Assembly: GCA_013350335.1 (NCBI GenBank)
Contig: CM023533.1
Span: forward strand, 31,292,869 to 31,356,868
Reading direction: 5' to 3'
Length of the DNA: 64,000 nucleotides
From: Chimonanthus salicifolius
Lineage: Eukaryota; Streptophyta; Magnoliopsida; Laurales; Calycanthaceae
Part shown: piece after piece, positions 49,425-59,375 of the stretch
How the letters are laid out: each line of letters opens with the position of its first letter
Numbering within the stretch: the stretch's first letter is position 1
Position numbers and translations under genes: made by a program
Notes under the pieces: model-generated
What the model was told of the DNA's origin: nothing
Database searches by the model: none
Seen by the model: only the letters and a program-made list of their open reading frames with translations

Positions 49425-49612
49425 GATTTTTTTTTAACATGGATATCTTCATCTTATATTGGAGGTAAGACTAATCTCACAAGCAATTGTAATACAGTTG
49501 TTAAGTCGATAGAGAGTAACTCTTTGAGGAGGGGCCCAAGGGATTCAACGTGAAGTCGAACTCAAGATCTCACTTCATGAGGCCAGCATCTTGACCGTCA
49601 GTACTATTTTCA
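49425..49612 (-). mobile_element. SINE-like family C, copy 2
   Basis: On the minus strand, a head with TCTTGAGTTCGACTTCACG (box B-like) runs into a body with GTGAGATTAGTCTTACCTCC and CCATGTTAAAAAAAAATC, the same 3' end as the copy at 39548. Confidence 0.5.
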
Positions 49613-49625
49613 ACATTTTTAATGA

Positions 49626-49785
49626 CTAAGGTGTTTAGTTCTATCAGAGCATCCTATTAATCTTTAATGCATGTGCAAGCTTCTCTACGAACACATTGGA
49701 TAATTCTAAAGGAAGTGACCCTTTAAAATAGAGTGAACTCCCCTATCTTAAAAGAGATTCTTTACCGATCACTTTAATCCCTTCA
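49626..49785 (-). mobile_element. SINE family B, copy 5
   Basis: AGAGCATCCTATTAATCTTTAATGCATGTGCAAGCTTCTCTACG and AGTGACCCTTTAAAATAGAGTG blocks match the family; minus orientation; about 14 bases from the preceding SINE-like unit. Confidence 0.6.
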
Positions 49786-50550
49786 AAATTTTCAGGCTAT
49801 CATTATCCAGAAAGGATGGTCTTTCGTCATTCGAAAAAAAAGGATGGTCTTTTGATCCTTTGGAAATCCATGACATCAACCCAAAATCATGATTGGTGGT
49901 GTGATGAGGTGAGCCCCACATAGATGACAGCAGTTTTATCTTGTATATTCATTCTTTTTGGCATTGGCTTAATAAGGTAATTAAAACACCAACTAAAGAA
50001 GTAGCCAAAGGGCATTTAGGAAAAGGCAAGTATTGCATTGATTGGTTGTCTCCAATTTTGATGGATCCCACCGACAGTGGTGATTGACTCATCATTTATT
50101 TTTGAGAGTTTTAGAAAGATGGGTACCCCAGCAGCCCTCCTTCCATTACCTCATATTGGGGTTTTCATTGGCTCTTACTCGGCGTCGACAAAAGATATGG
50201 CTCGGCTCATCATCCTTTGAAAGGAAAGAAAAGAAAAGGAAAGATGAAAGAAATGGGAAAAGAAGAAATTGTGTTTGTGTGGGTGAGAGAAAGTGTTCAA
50301 CCATTTCATTACTCTTTCTCTCTTTATCATAACACTCCCTTTAAATTATTGTTTCCACAAAAGGAACTTTTGCCCTACGTAAGCATTTGATCCAAGAAAG
50401 ATCCACCCCTACACATTCAGAGTCGAGAAACTCAGTTAAATTTATAAAAAAAAAAAAATTGAAAGAACTTGTCAACTTCCTTGTATCGGAATTATGTGGA
50501 GTTGAGTTCATTCGGACTAACTTTTTCAAGCCTTTTTGAGAAATTTTTTA

Positions 50551-50710
50551 TGATCAAAGTGTCCAAATGTCTCACTTAACTAATTTTTAAAGCGTGTATA
50601 AACCTTATAATCTACACACACTGAGAGTGCATGTTGGGTGGAGTGAGATTCGAACACAAGACCCTCGCTTCTTGAGATAGATTCTCAACTGTCATTCTAA
50701 TCTCTTGGAG
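50551..50710 (-). mobile_element. SINE family B, copy 6
   Basis: The best-preserved head. On the minus strand it reads GATTAGAATGACAGTTGAG (box A region) and GGTCTTGTGTTCGAATCTCA (box B), then the family body ending in CTTTGATCATAAAAAAT. Confidence 0.7.
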
Positions 50711-51307
50711 ATTTTAAACACTACTTAGTTACATTCAAACCCTGTAATGCAGATCGGAAAAAGTGGAATTGGTTATGGAGTTCACAATAAATACAGCTAA
50801 AAGATAAATAAATTCCACGTGACTCAAATTCTATTGAAGAATTTTGAATCATCAAAGATCCAAAAAATGGGAGGATGGCAAATCCCTTGCAGACCAATTT
50901 TCTCCTGGCCAGAAGTGATTTTGACTGCCATACAAGGTGACTCTGTTTTCATTGTTTCAGGCGAAACCTCTCATGGGGTCTAATTAATGCAGTACTAAAC
51001 AAAGGAGAAAAAATCTTTTTCGATGCGTCCAAACAAAGTAAAAGATTATTAAGTAAATTATCATCATGAAAAACATCAAAAGACATAACTCTAATTCATG
51101 GGTTTTGGCTCATATTAGTATGTTCAAATACAAAAATAGGGACTCTAATAATGTACAGCCACAATTATCAAAAGAAACCCTATTAAGGATATTCATCAAA
51201 CCCATTATGTCATTTATAAAATATCAGTATTATCACCAGAGGCATTTATGTCAGCTCGTTATTGACTGCTCTTTAGACAAAATACATGCATATGAATAAT
51301 AGAAACT

Positions 51308-51440
51308 TCCATGCAAACTTCTTTACTTCTATAGATCTAGTAATTTACGAGAAGTGACCCTTTAAAGTGGATAAAAAATTGAACTTAGGACTTCCACTTT
51401 CTGAGATAGGTTCCTGGCCATCACTCTAACCTCTTTGGGT
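51308..51440 (-). mobile_element. SINE family B, copy 7
   Basis: On the minus strand: GGTTAGAGTGATGGCCAGG, CCTAAGTTCAATTTTTTATCC, CACTTTAAAGGGTCACTTC, then GAAGTTTGCATGG. Orientation is the same as all other family-B copies seen. Confidence 0.65.
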
Positions 51441-51651
51441 CAGTATGAGACAATAAACATTAAGAAATTGACAGAGATATATGTGTTTTTTATACCAATA
51501 AATACTAAACCTGTCATTTTTTTCACTTATTATCATTTAAATAATAATATTTATACGGGTGAAAGAAACACGGTCCTCCCGACAAATTCCTCATCCGTTA
51601 TCCATGTACATTCTTATATTAAAATGTTGTCATCTACTTTCATTTAGAAAG

Positions 51652-51767
51652 TATTGGGGCTGACTGCGAACGACTCTCAAATTGAAAGTGCAGAGAAAGA
51701 TCTAAGGATTTATAAAGAACTTGAGTTAACTCTATCTAATATACTAGCCTTTTGAAATGATACTCAG
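51652..51767 (+). mobile_element. TRIM-like family 2, solo LTR fragment (copy d)
   Basis: TATTGGGGCTGACTGCGAACGACTC, CAAATTGAAAGTGCAGAG and GGATTTATAAAG match the LTR at 10629-10752. It lies directly upstream of the bZIP promoter. Confidence 0.6.
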
Positions 51768-51937
51768 TCATAAAAAAAAAAAAGAAGTATGAAGCGATCT
51801 TCTTGAGATGAGATATATCCATTACCATGTACTGTAAGGTACATACCAATAGATGCTATACGTCAGCCCTTTAAGAAACTATGGCTCTGTTATCTCTAAT
51901 TGCTGAAAGTGGGCCACTTCCCCAGCCTTTTCTCTTC

Positions 51938-51946
51938 TATAAAATA
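51938..51946 (+). promoter_or_regulatory. TATA box of the bZIP gene, with an upstream TGGGCC (site II-like) element
   Basis: TATAAAATA at 51938, 120 bp before the chosen ATG, predicts a transcription start near 51970. GTGGGCCAC at about 51909-51917 contains TGGGCC, the core of the plant site II element. The TATA box lies inside a longer in-frame open reading frame, which argues against an upstream start. Confidence 0.7.
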
Positions 51947-52057
51947 CCCCACTTCTCATGTTTCCTTCTCTCAGTACCACTCGAGCAATCTTCTTCTCTT
52001 CCTTTCCCAACCTGCAAATTTTGTTCTTCTCGAGACCAACACAAAACTTGCAAGGCC

Positions 52058-52621
52058 ATGCATCCAGGTGAGATTGCCGGTGTCCGATATCTACAAACCA
52101 TCAACCCAACCCCACATATGTCTTACTTTGAAGCAATGCAAAACAACATACCCACCCACCATTTCACCACATTCTGTAACCCTTCCACTGCTTCCCAAAT
52201 TCAGATGCCATCTCTCAGCCACAACTCAACATCTGATGAGGCAGACGATCACCGAGGGAGTATGATCGATGAGAGGAAGCAAAGACGAATGATATCGAAC
52301 AGAGAATCTGCTCGCAGGTCCAGGATGCGCAAACAAAAGCATCTTGATGAGCTGTCGTTGCAGGTGCTTCGGCTCCGAACAGAGAACCGTGAGCTTAATG
52401 ATAAGCTCAACCATGTGTTGGAGTGCAATGACAGGGTCCGCCAGGAGAACATCCAGCTCAGAGAAGAAGCTTGGAACCTTCGTCGGACACTCGAAGACTT
52501 GGAGTTCAACAATTCTTACAATGATTTACAGGGTATAGAAGATGTCCCATGCAACACTGCACATCTCAGAGCTGAATCTACAAACCAGTCTATCACTAAT
52601 TCAATGGATTTTCTTCATTAA
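52058..52621 (+). CDS. bZIP transcription factor, group S, bZIP43-like, intronless
   Basis: A 187-residue basic leucine zipper protein, expected to bind ACGT-core DNA as a dimer in the nucleus. The N-terminus MHPGEIAGVRYLQTINP is typical of bZIP42/43-type proteins. A Ser-rich STSDEADD stretch (57-64) is followed by the basic region ERKQRRMISNRESARRSRMR with N81 and R89 in N-x7-R spacing. The zipper heptad positions are L99, L106, L113, V120, V127, L134 and L141. It is intact, single exon, with an acidic-polar tail to SMDFLH. The reading frame stays open upstream to another ATG at 51881, but that lies before the TATA box at 51938, so 52058 is the start. No conserved sucrose-responsive upstream ORF is visible in the short leader. 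Confidence 0.92.
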   Translation: MHPGEIAGVRYLQTINPTPHMSYFEAMQNNIPTHHFTTFCNPSTASQIQMPSLSHNSTSDEADDHRGSMIDERKQRRMISNRESARRSRMRKQKHLDELSLQVLRLRTENRELNDKLNHVLECNDRVRQENIQLREEAWNLRRTLEDLEFNNSYNDLQGIEDVPCNTAHLRAESTNQSITNSMDFLH

Positions 52622-53441
52622 GAAGCAGAGCTTTTTTCCCCCTCTAAGTTAGGTGTTCCTAGTGAAGGATAATAAGCCAGTCCTGTGATTTGAACTGTAT
52701 GTGATCAATACTGAATGCCCAGTTGCAGTTTTTTTGAGTACCTCAGTTCAACCTCACAATTATTAAATTCAACTAACCCTAATTTTTATTTTTCAAATAA
52801 CAATTAAGGCGAAGTAGGGTCAGGAACAACGAATCTCTTTATAATTAACAGACCCATTTTGTAAGTTCATTATTACATATAGTTTCTACTGAGGATCGAA
52901 GTAATGGCATATGTAATACTTAAATTAGCAGTGTAGATGCTACATAGTTGTCACGCATCCTTCAAAGACTACGAGTGTAATAGGTGCATCCATCGACACC
53001 ATAAGATGATCATCACATGACTATTGAGAACGAATCAAATCAAATGGTTGTAAATCTTTCTAACTTGCTCCTATAGAACTTATGTCGAAAAGATTGAAAA
53101 AGTCATGAATGATTCCCCGAAAAGTTAAGGATTAGTAATCCTTTTACAGAAATTGAATGGATTCAATCTTATACATACACTAGGAAGGAAATAAATAAAA
53201 AATAAAGAAGATGAGTTCTTTTCAACTTGTAAATTAAGGGTGTTTGGATCATTACAGGTTCAAAAGAAGTTCCAAATTTTGATAGATTAGATAGTTTTCA
53301 TTCCCTGGTGTTCATGGAATTATGAGGTAGGCAGAAAGTGGAAAAAAATATATTGACGTTAGTGACACAGTGATAATGGTTTGGTTGGAAATAGAATAAA
53401 AGCAGAGCCCAAACAGTGTGCTTTTTGATTTCCACTGCATC
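52622..53441. other. bZIP 3' flank
   Basis: 3' UTR and AT-rich spacer. No gene or recognised repeat. Confidence 0.6.
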
Positions 53442-53457
53442 AAATACAAAGTGGAGC

Positions 53458-53632
53458 CATGGGTAATCTACATGGGTGTAGCTCAACTGGTTACCTCGTA
53501 CCTCAAGAAGAGGAAGGTTGCGGGTTTGACCCCCCATGATCTAACATTGGTGTGCCCTAGGGGTCGTGGACTCATCCGTGGAGGTTTTACGTTAGGTATC
53601 CTGCGGTTTCCCACAAGTAAATTTAAAAAAAA
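53458..53632 (+). mobile_element. SINE family A, copy 1, full length with 16-bp target-site duplication
   Basis: tRNA-like head with box A GGTGTAGCTCAACTGG and box B GCGGGTTTGACCCC about 45 bases later. The body has TGGTGTGCCCTAGGGG, CCGTGGAGGTTTTACG, CCTGCGGTTTCCCACA and AAGTAAATTT, then an A-rich tail. AAATACAAAGTGGAGC flanks it perfectly at 53442-53457 and 53633-53648. This is the youngest-looking member of the family in the window. It looks like a tRNA gene at first glance but lacks a cloverleaf. Confidence 0.9.
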
Positions 53633-54309
53633 AAATACAAAGTGGAGCAGATGATCATCTTTCCATAAAAATCAAAATTCAGATTGCATCCAACTTCACC
53701 CTCATACATGGCTTAGTTGTGTTTCCTAACTCCCAGAATCTACTAATAGCTAAGCTTAATATCTCATGGATAGTAAAGAGAACGAAAGATTTAGAGATTG
53801 AGAGGATGACACCTGCACAAGCACTTGGATATACATGAGTTAATCCACTATCTACTTTTAACAAATAGTGATGACGACAATGTCAACAAAAAATAATGAT
53901 AAATCTCTTCAACTGTGAGAAATATGACACCAACATTTATAATAATTAAATGCCCAGTGGGAATTTAGACCAACATGGACTGAAACCAATAAGGTGGGAA
54001 AAACATGGACTTAGTCCCATCAGGGGATCTATATTATATGAATGATATCCTTGAGCCCTGATTTTGTATGGTTTGGCCCATAGTTTGCTGATCCAAACCA
54101 TACTTGTTACGAGTCCGGTAGAGTCCAACATGGAATAGGTTTAAAGAGCTTTTTTTACATTTCATCAAATACGGCCATGCCACTTTGAATGGATCATGTT
54201 CCTGAATGAGGAATCTAAATCCTCTCCTCTGCCTGCAAATAGGTGGTCAAGACAGAGACAAGAATGATCCTCACTCGGCATAAGTAAATGAAAACTAAAT
54301 ATCAGAGAA

Positions 54310-55845
54310 CTAAGATCTTCCATTTAGACTTGGTTCAAAGGGTAAGCCCTTGTTAAGAGGCGATCTTACACTTTTTTGAAAAGACTTGTGGTTGAGAGAA
54401 AGACCTTTATCAGAAGTCTTCCCAATGTTGTACAAGATCTCAAGAATAAAAAGGCATTTGTACAGGAATGCTACAAAATAGAGGGTAATCAAATATCTTG
54501 GCAACTGGACTTTTGGAGAGAATTAAGATCTTTTGAGGTTGGAGGTGGGTCAAATCTTTTAGGTTAGTTGGGGGAATTTCCTTTTACCTCTTGGAGATGC
54601 GGATGAAATGGTGTGGACAGGGTGACTCTTCAAGTAACTTCTCAACCAAGGCGCTGGTCGATTTGACAATACAACAACAACCACCTCCCGAAAAATTCAC
54701 AACTAACTTGGCAAGGAAAGGAACCTCTCCCACTGAGTTCAAATCTTCATTTAATGGGCGTTGAAAGGCAGAGTCCTAAATGAGTGGAACTCAAAAGGAG
54801 GGGACTGATAAGTTTGAGGATGAATTTAAATGCACACTTTGTGAATCAAGGAGGAAGATTCGGATCATCTTTTCATTGAGTACCCTGTAGCGTGGAGCCT
54901 CTGGACTAGATTTGTCAACCTTTTAACCGTGTCATGGGTTTCTAGCATAACTTGTGTTGAGTCTTTGGAATCGTGATTCCTGCCGAGGCTAACTCCGAGG
55001 TTAAAATTGGCATGGAATACGATTCTGGTGGTTATCCTGTGGACCATATGGAAAGAAAGAAACTCGTGAATCTTTGAAGGTAAATCATTGGATAATGATG
55101 AGCTTTTCCAATCAGCTAAATGGAGGCTATGTGTTGGCTTCTGTCCATCGTTGAATTTATGGCCTAAAACCCATAGATCTCCTCTCATCTTGGAATGGCT
55201 GCATGAGTTCTTACAAAAGGAAAGTGAGATCCAAGGATGATTGGATACCTCCAGATCGAAGGATCATGAAATTTAATGTGGATGGGACAACAAGAAGGAA
55301 ACCGGAGCTAGCAGGAATAAGTGGAGTACTTAGGAATCTCGAGGGGACCACTTCCATCACGTCCACTGAGTCGGTGGGATATAGGGACTCAAATGAGGCA
55401 GAAATCCTTAGAATTATGAGAGCTTTAACTATCTGGAAAATCCATAGGCAATGAAAACTTGTTATAGAGGGGATTCAGGAAATGCAATTAAGTGGGCTAA
55501 GAGACAAAAACGTCTCCTGTGGAAACTGATCGCTACGGTGAGGGAGATTAGGGACTTGGGTTCAGGGCTCGATCTTTCCTTCATTTAGATTGGTCAGGAA
55601 ATAAATGGAGTGGCACAGTATTTCACCAAACTTGAAGTTTCTAACTAGCTTTCAGGAGTATTCTTTTTATGAGATAGGTTGGACTTGTAGACTATTGTCC
55701 TTTTCTTTTTGTTTTTTTTTGTTTGTTTTTTTCCTCTTCTTTTGTTTTCTGTTCCTTTTGGTCTAATCATTTTAGACATGTCTCTTTTCTTTGTATCTTT
55801 TCCTCTCTTTTGATGAAATATTTTGTTAATGCTTTAAAAAAAAAA
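54310..55845 (+). mobile_element. Degenerate LINE (L1-type) 3' part: zinc-binding RT region, RNase H, A tail
   Basis: Conceptual translation, interrupted by stops, shows in order: a segment like LVVERKTFIRSLPNVV then SWQLDFWRELRSFE (54376-54540); a zf-RVT-like part CTLCE... with a shifted-frame DHLFIEYPVAWSLWTRF (54830-54920) and LAWNTILVVILWTIWKERN (55010-55065); and an RNase H start, WIPPDRRIMKFNVDGTTRRK with AGISGVLRNLEG and SNEAEILRIMRAL (55235-55430). It ends GATGAAATATTTTGTTAATGCTTT followed by A10 at 55835-55845. It is a dead copy lacking its 5' end. Confidence 0.8.
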
Positions 55846-56094
55846 GAGCCTTGAGGACATTGACAAAGTAGAAAGCCACAGAGGAAGGACCCATTGCCTA
55901 CGCCTTGACCTTGTTTGCTCCATATTGGAATGCTTCAGCTGGGAAGTACCCAAGTAGTGCATCTAATATGGGAACAGTCGTAGCTACATTTCTTTCGCAT
56001 AAATGTCCTATTCAAATTTAAGCCAGTTAAATATTGCACAAAGCCACAAATAAACCATATACTTAACATTAATTCAATAAAGAAAATCATCTTT

Positions 56095-56195
56095 TTCTTA
56101 ATATGGATATTCCCACTCTATATTAGATGTGAGACTAATCCCAGAACTCATCTCACTCCATGAGATAGCTTCTTCACCGTCAAACCAATTTTTTT
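56095..56195 (-). mobile_element. SINE-like family C, copy 3
   Basis: TCTTAATATGGATATTCCCACTC, GTGAGACTAATCCCAGAACTC and CATGAGATAGCTTCTTCACC match the 49425 copy, with the middle deleted. Confidence 0.45.
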
Positions 56196-57541
56196 TATCT
56201 TTAATAAACTTCTACCACTTTGAGTTTCTTTAATGAACTTCTACCACTTTGAGTTCAGTGGAGAATGAAATAGAAGAATTCAAAATGATTAGGAGGAAAT
56301 AATGATTTGATGTTCAGTTGTGTTAAAGTGAAAGAAAGAGGATTGGGTAAAGAGCCAGATTACTTACCAGATGATACAAAATTGAAAGAAAAAAATTCAA
56401 AGTTCAGCCTCTAGTAATTGGTTGAGGGATCTACTCACCATCATCATTGACATAACTTACTAATCTACGACTATATTAATCTCTATTAATCTTAAATGAC
56501 TAGATCCAGATGCAACCAAGTCTTCTCTTCTATTATCATTTAAAGAATCCTTCAAAAAAACTCTAAATTTATAAATGTTTAAAAATGTTCAAAATTTATA
56601 AAATATTAGAAAAATCAAATAAACACCATCACAATTTGAAATGTCCATCAAATTCTCTAAACGTTCAACACACTTTCATTGATTTCTTTATAAAAATTTC
56701 CAAATCAACATTATTTTAGAGAATTTCTTTAAAAAAAAGAGATTCACATGTAAGAAAGAATAATCTTAAGAAAAATAAATTAAAAAAAAAAAAAAAACTT
56801 CAACAAGTTAGTCTCAAAGCTCCAAACTCCAAGGAATCTCAACTGATCCCTGTATCTAAGTAAAAACATAGTTTTGATTTTGGAAGTTTAGATTTAGAGA
56901 AAATACTTTCTTCGAAAATGGGTTTAGAAAAAGAATTCACCACTAAGAGATGCTTGGCTGTTTGAAAAATTAAAGAAAAATAATAAAAGATATCGATATT
57001 TTAATAATTAAGGACATTGAACTCCCTATTTTTTACTTTTTATTATTTAAGTGGGGAAAAGTATACCTATATCTCTTGTAATAATAAATTCAATATGTAT
57101 CCATTAATATGTAATCATATTAACTAAAATCAATATATCTCATTTAATCTTATATTGATACATATCAATCAATATTTAAACCATTGAACATTGGATTATT
57201 TTTTATAATTTACATATAAGACCATTTCGTTTCTTTTTTTACATACAAAAGTCATCATTTCACTGTTTCCATGTGTTCCTACAAAATCTATATCATGTGT
57301 ATACATTCGTCTGCGAGTTTTTCCTCGGTTTTCTTCGATTCACTTCCTCAGCGGTTGAGGTCTCCTCTTTGACCTTCGATTCACTTTCTTTCGTTGATTC
57401 TTCTACATTTCCCACGTTATTGGTCATTCAAAAATAACAATAATAAAAAACGACTTTTAAAAGGAAGGAAACGGGTTGCCATTTCTGACCTTGAAACGCT
57501 GCATTAGGTAGTCAGGCTCGTTGAATTTTGAGGTTTTTAGC
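56196..57541. other. Spacer and promoter region of 6PGD
   Basis: Very AT-rich until about 57250, then a mixed pyrimidine-rich promoter. A 30-bp local duplication (TTTAATAAACTTCTACCACTTTGAGTT) occurs at 56200-56255. No gene. Confidence 0.55.
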
Positions 57542-57551
57542 TATTTAAATA
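57542..57551 (+). promoter_or_regulatory. TATA-like box of the 6PGD gene
   Basis: TATTTAAATA precedes the proposed leader exon by about 30 bp (start near 57575). Confidence 0.5.
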
Positions 57552-57574
57552 CATCGATTTCGATATTCTCTTCA

Positions 57575-59373
57575 ATACCCAGATCCCAAGTTTCGTCGAC
57601 AACTCTAAATTTCAGTCGATATTCTCAATTCTCAGGTTTGGGCTATTCTCTTTCTTGTGTTTTGATTCATTACTCTATGTAGGAATTCCTGATCTGGGTT
57701 TGTGTTCTCTTGTAATTTTATTTATTTATTTTGGATTTTTTTGCTTTGTGTCAGTGTGGTGTTGTGATTGCACTTTGGTTAAAGATCCAATCCTTCCATC
57801 TTTGGGCATTGGAAACTGTGTGGGTTTGACTCCGTTGAGGAAGAATCATATAAGATTCCGTGTTTAATAAATGATTTTGGGCTCTTATTGTTGGATTATT
57901 CAATGAAGAAGTTCTTTTTTTTTTTTCTTTCCTTCTTTTGAGAATCATAGCTTTGTGCGGTTTGATTCTTGACTCTGTTTGGATTGATGGAAATGACCTT
58001 ACTTTCCTGAAAAAAAAATCATTTTAAGCTAAAATGGTTAAAAAAGGTTCTTTTTTTTTTTTTTTTCTGTTAAAGGAAAATTAAATTCCTGGGGAGTACT
58101 TACAATACTCCCTTCGATGCATGGAAAGGTGAAAGTGTTTTCTTGGAAAATAATCCCTTTTTAGCTAAAAATTGAAATGGGTTTAACCATTTTGGTTGAA
58201 AACTGGTTAACTTCCAGGTAGGTTCTTTCCTTCCTACACATCCAGTGTAGAACATGCACCCAAAACTAGACTTTGTGTGCGTCTGAGCATCTGTTTTATC
58301 TTCTTGGAGGGTAAGAAAACTCAGTTAGAATCGTCCTGGGATCTTCATTCTGAATTTTATGTAATAATTCCACAAACTGATTCTGATTTTTGGAACTTGC
58401 TTTGCATTTTTTTCCTAGTTCTGTTGACCACTCCCATCCAAGGGTATGTTTGGACTTTGGACGAATGGTTTCTGGATCTGTAGATTTCTGGTATTCCTGC
58501 GTTTCTGAGATCTCTGGATTCTATTTGATGAGTAAAGTTTTGTTTGTATTGTTAATGGATTTTTCTTGAACTACAAACTGATGGAGGCTTCTCTGGAGAG
58601 TTTCTGGAATTAAAATATTTTGGATGATTTGAGAAATCCCTGAAGTTGATATTTAGCTCAGGTGGAGAATTGCAGAAATTAAATAGGTGCTGATCCAAAC
58701 AATGGATTTCTCCTGGAATTTGGGAAGTTCAAGATTTCTTAAAATTCTAGGTAGAAATACAAGTATAAAACATACTCTGAGACTTTCAAATTATTATTAT
58801 GCCTGCACAAACTATCAAATGTACCCATCGTATTCTTCTTCCAATTGCCTTTTCTTTTGGTAGATCTGTCTATATGGTAAGCATTTTCTTCACCTTAAAT
58901 TGGAACACCAAATGTTTTGCCTTTTGGTTGTACAGATTTGCTTAGTAATTTATGTCAGACTCACACATGTATTCATCTCTTATTCAAGTTTACTCAAGAA
59001 CTCCCATTTTCTTTGGTTGCGGGATAAAAATTGTGCCGTTTCGAAATGAAAACAGTATCAGGAATGTGTTTAAATGCTGTGTGACAGGACCATTTCAATT
59101 ATGGTTGGTCCCATCATGAAGGATAAACTGCCCTAAAATACTATGGATTCAACATTCTTTATTTTACCCACAATGCGTGTAACCTTACCCATTGAATACT
59201 TACTATTGGCTTATTTCATTGACCACCCGTTCCTAGATTGCGAATTATATAGTTAAGATGACCTAATCAATATGATCTTTCTGAATTCACTAGTTTTTTT
59301 TTTTTTGGGTATTGTTTTTGTTTTTACTTTTGTATCTTGTCATCCTCTGATAAATAGTTTTCTTCCATAACAG
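57575..59373 (+). promoter_or_regulatory. 6PGD leader exon and 1.74-kb 5' UTR intron
   Basis: The leader ends CTCAG|GTTTGG at 57635. The acceptor TTCCATAACAG ends at 59373, two bases before the ATG. The intron (57636-59373) is T-rich and has no conserved coding frame. Long 5' UTR introns are common in highly expressed plant housekeeping genes and often raise expression; that effect here is inference. The leader 5' end is approximate. Confidence 0.7.
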
Positions 59374-59375
59374 AA

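Larger units (their letters stand above)
35061..51650. other. 16.5-kb gene desert composed of small mobile elements
   Basis: No open frame over 130 codons and none with a recognisable domain. Recognisable contents are listed separately: Stowaway-type MITEs, palindrome-word elements, SINEs of several lineages, a TRIM, a complete short hAT-like element and microsatellites. The stretches 42540-44580 and 47610-49420 show nothing I can name. 37740-38370 is a run of GGGTTGGGTC/GACCCAA words like the hAT-like element at 47303 but without clear ends. Confidence 0.7.
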
